From Spirochaetota bacterium (GTDB taxonomy: Bacteria > Spirochaetota > Spirochaetia > Treponematales > Treponemataceae), in NCBI GenBank assembly GCA_022704725.1, contig JAKJFV010000129.1:1-5470 (forward strand): a stretch of 5,470 bases of DNA. Reading direction: 5' to 3'. Under the pieces are notes generated by a model. It worked only from the letters and a program-made list of their open reading frames with translations, was not told the origin of the DNA and ran no database searches. The position numbers and the translations under genes are program-made. This document shows, in pieces, positions 5,303-5,470 of this stretch; position 1 is the first letter of the stretch; each line of letters opens with the position of its first letter.

Positions 5303-5470
5303 CTCTTAAGCATGCCTATGAGCCAGGACGGATCAGGAATTGTTTCCTCTCCGTACAGGGTACAGCTTTCAGCCACTCCCTGAATGGTGCTCCAAAAAAG
5401 CAGCGCCAGTACAGACGGCTCAGCGCTTCGGATGGAGCCGTCTGTCTGTCCTCGTATGATCTCCGGTATG
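5299..5470 (-). CDS. TetR/AcrR-family regulator, C-terminal fragment at window edge
   Basis: An open - strand frame enters from the right edge and ends at a TAA (5301-5299), giving the last 56 residues of a gene whose start lies outside the window. The sequence IPEIIRGQTDGSIRSAEPSV followed by LALLFWSTIQGVAESCTLYG has the form of the last helices of TetR-family ligand-binding domains, where a 'G-x-I-R-x-x-(D/E)P' turn precedes a helix with L-x-W-S-x-x-x-G. No DNA-binding domain is in view, so the call rests on this C-terminal pattern. It converges with the holin-family gene with overlapping stops and no terminator between. The target and ligand are unknown. Confidence 0.65.
   Translation of the reverse strand, partial: IPEIIRGQTDGSIRSAEPSVLALLFWSTIQGVAESCTLYGEETIPDPSWLIGMLKS
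5411..5445. repeat. Perfect 11-bp inverted repeat inside the TetR-type coding region
   Basis: ACAGACGGCTC (5411-5421) and GAGCCGTCTGT (5435-5445) are exact reverse complements around a 13-nt loop. A GC-rich hairpin could form in RNA of either strand. No T run follows on either side, so it is not a standard intrinsic terminator. It lies about 110 bases past the end of the + strand operon. Confidence 0.6.

Overview
The window looks like a chromosomal stretch of a low-to-medium GC anaerobe, either a Treponema-like spirochaete or a clostridial relative. This rests on strong GGAGG-type ribosome sites, bacterial sigma-70 promoters and the gene families present: DUF2089, SHOCT-like proteins, and an AraC regulator fused to GyrI-like domains. 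The assignment is an inference, since no marker gene is present.

Left part (1-1110). The 3' end of a beta-lactamase-family serine hydrolase with a C-terminal membrane domain runs in on the + strand. It converges on an AraC-family regulator on the - strand. Between them lie a shared hairpin terminator and a 37-bp tandem repeat. That repeat is made of extra copies of the regulator's own 3' coding end.

Middle (1085-3400). The regulator carries an AraC DNA-binding domain plus two GyrI-like ligand-binding domains. It has a well-formed internal ribosome site and ATG that could yield the ligand-binding part alone. Upstream of it, also on the - strand, is a visibly AT-rich type II toxin-antitoxin pair in HigBA order. 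Its promoter has a consensus -35 box and a perfect inverted repeat in the -35/-10 spacer.

Right part (3395-5470). A gene-free stretch of about 280 bp holds a possible + strand promoter, an orphan intrinsic terminator and a strong promoter for a four-gene + strand operon. The operon encodes a DUF2089 zinc-ribbon/HTH protein, a SHOCT-like protein with a C-terminal beta-rich domain, a short apparent paralogue of that C-terminal domain, and a four-helix membrane protein of the phage_holin_4_2 (YvlD-like) family. The set resembles the Bacillus yvlABCD / LiaX type of envelope-associated locus. The last gene ends tail-to-tail, with overlapping stop codons, against the 3' end of a TetR-family regulator on the - strand that runs out of the window.

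The most interesting points are the triplicated gene tail, the internal start in the AraC/GyrI gene, the tandem paralogues and shared SHOCT-like motif in the DUF2089 operon, and the orphan terminator beside the toxin-antitoxin promoter.
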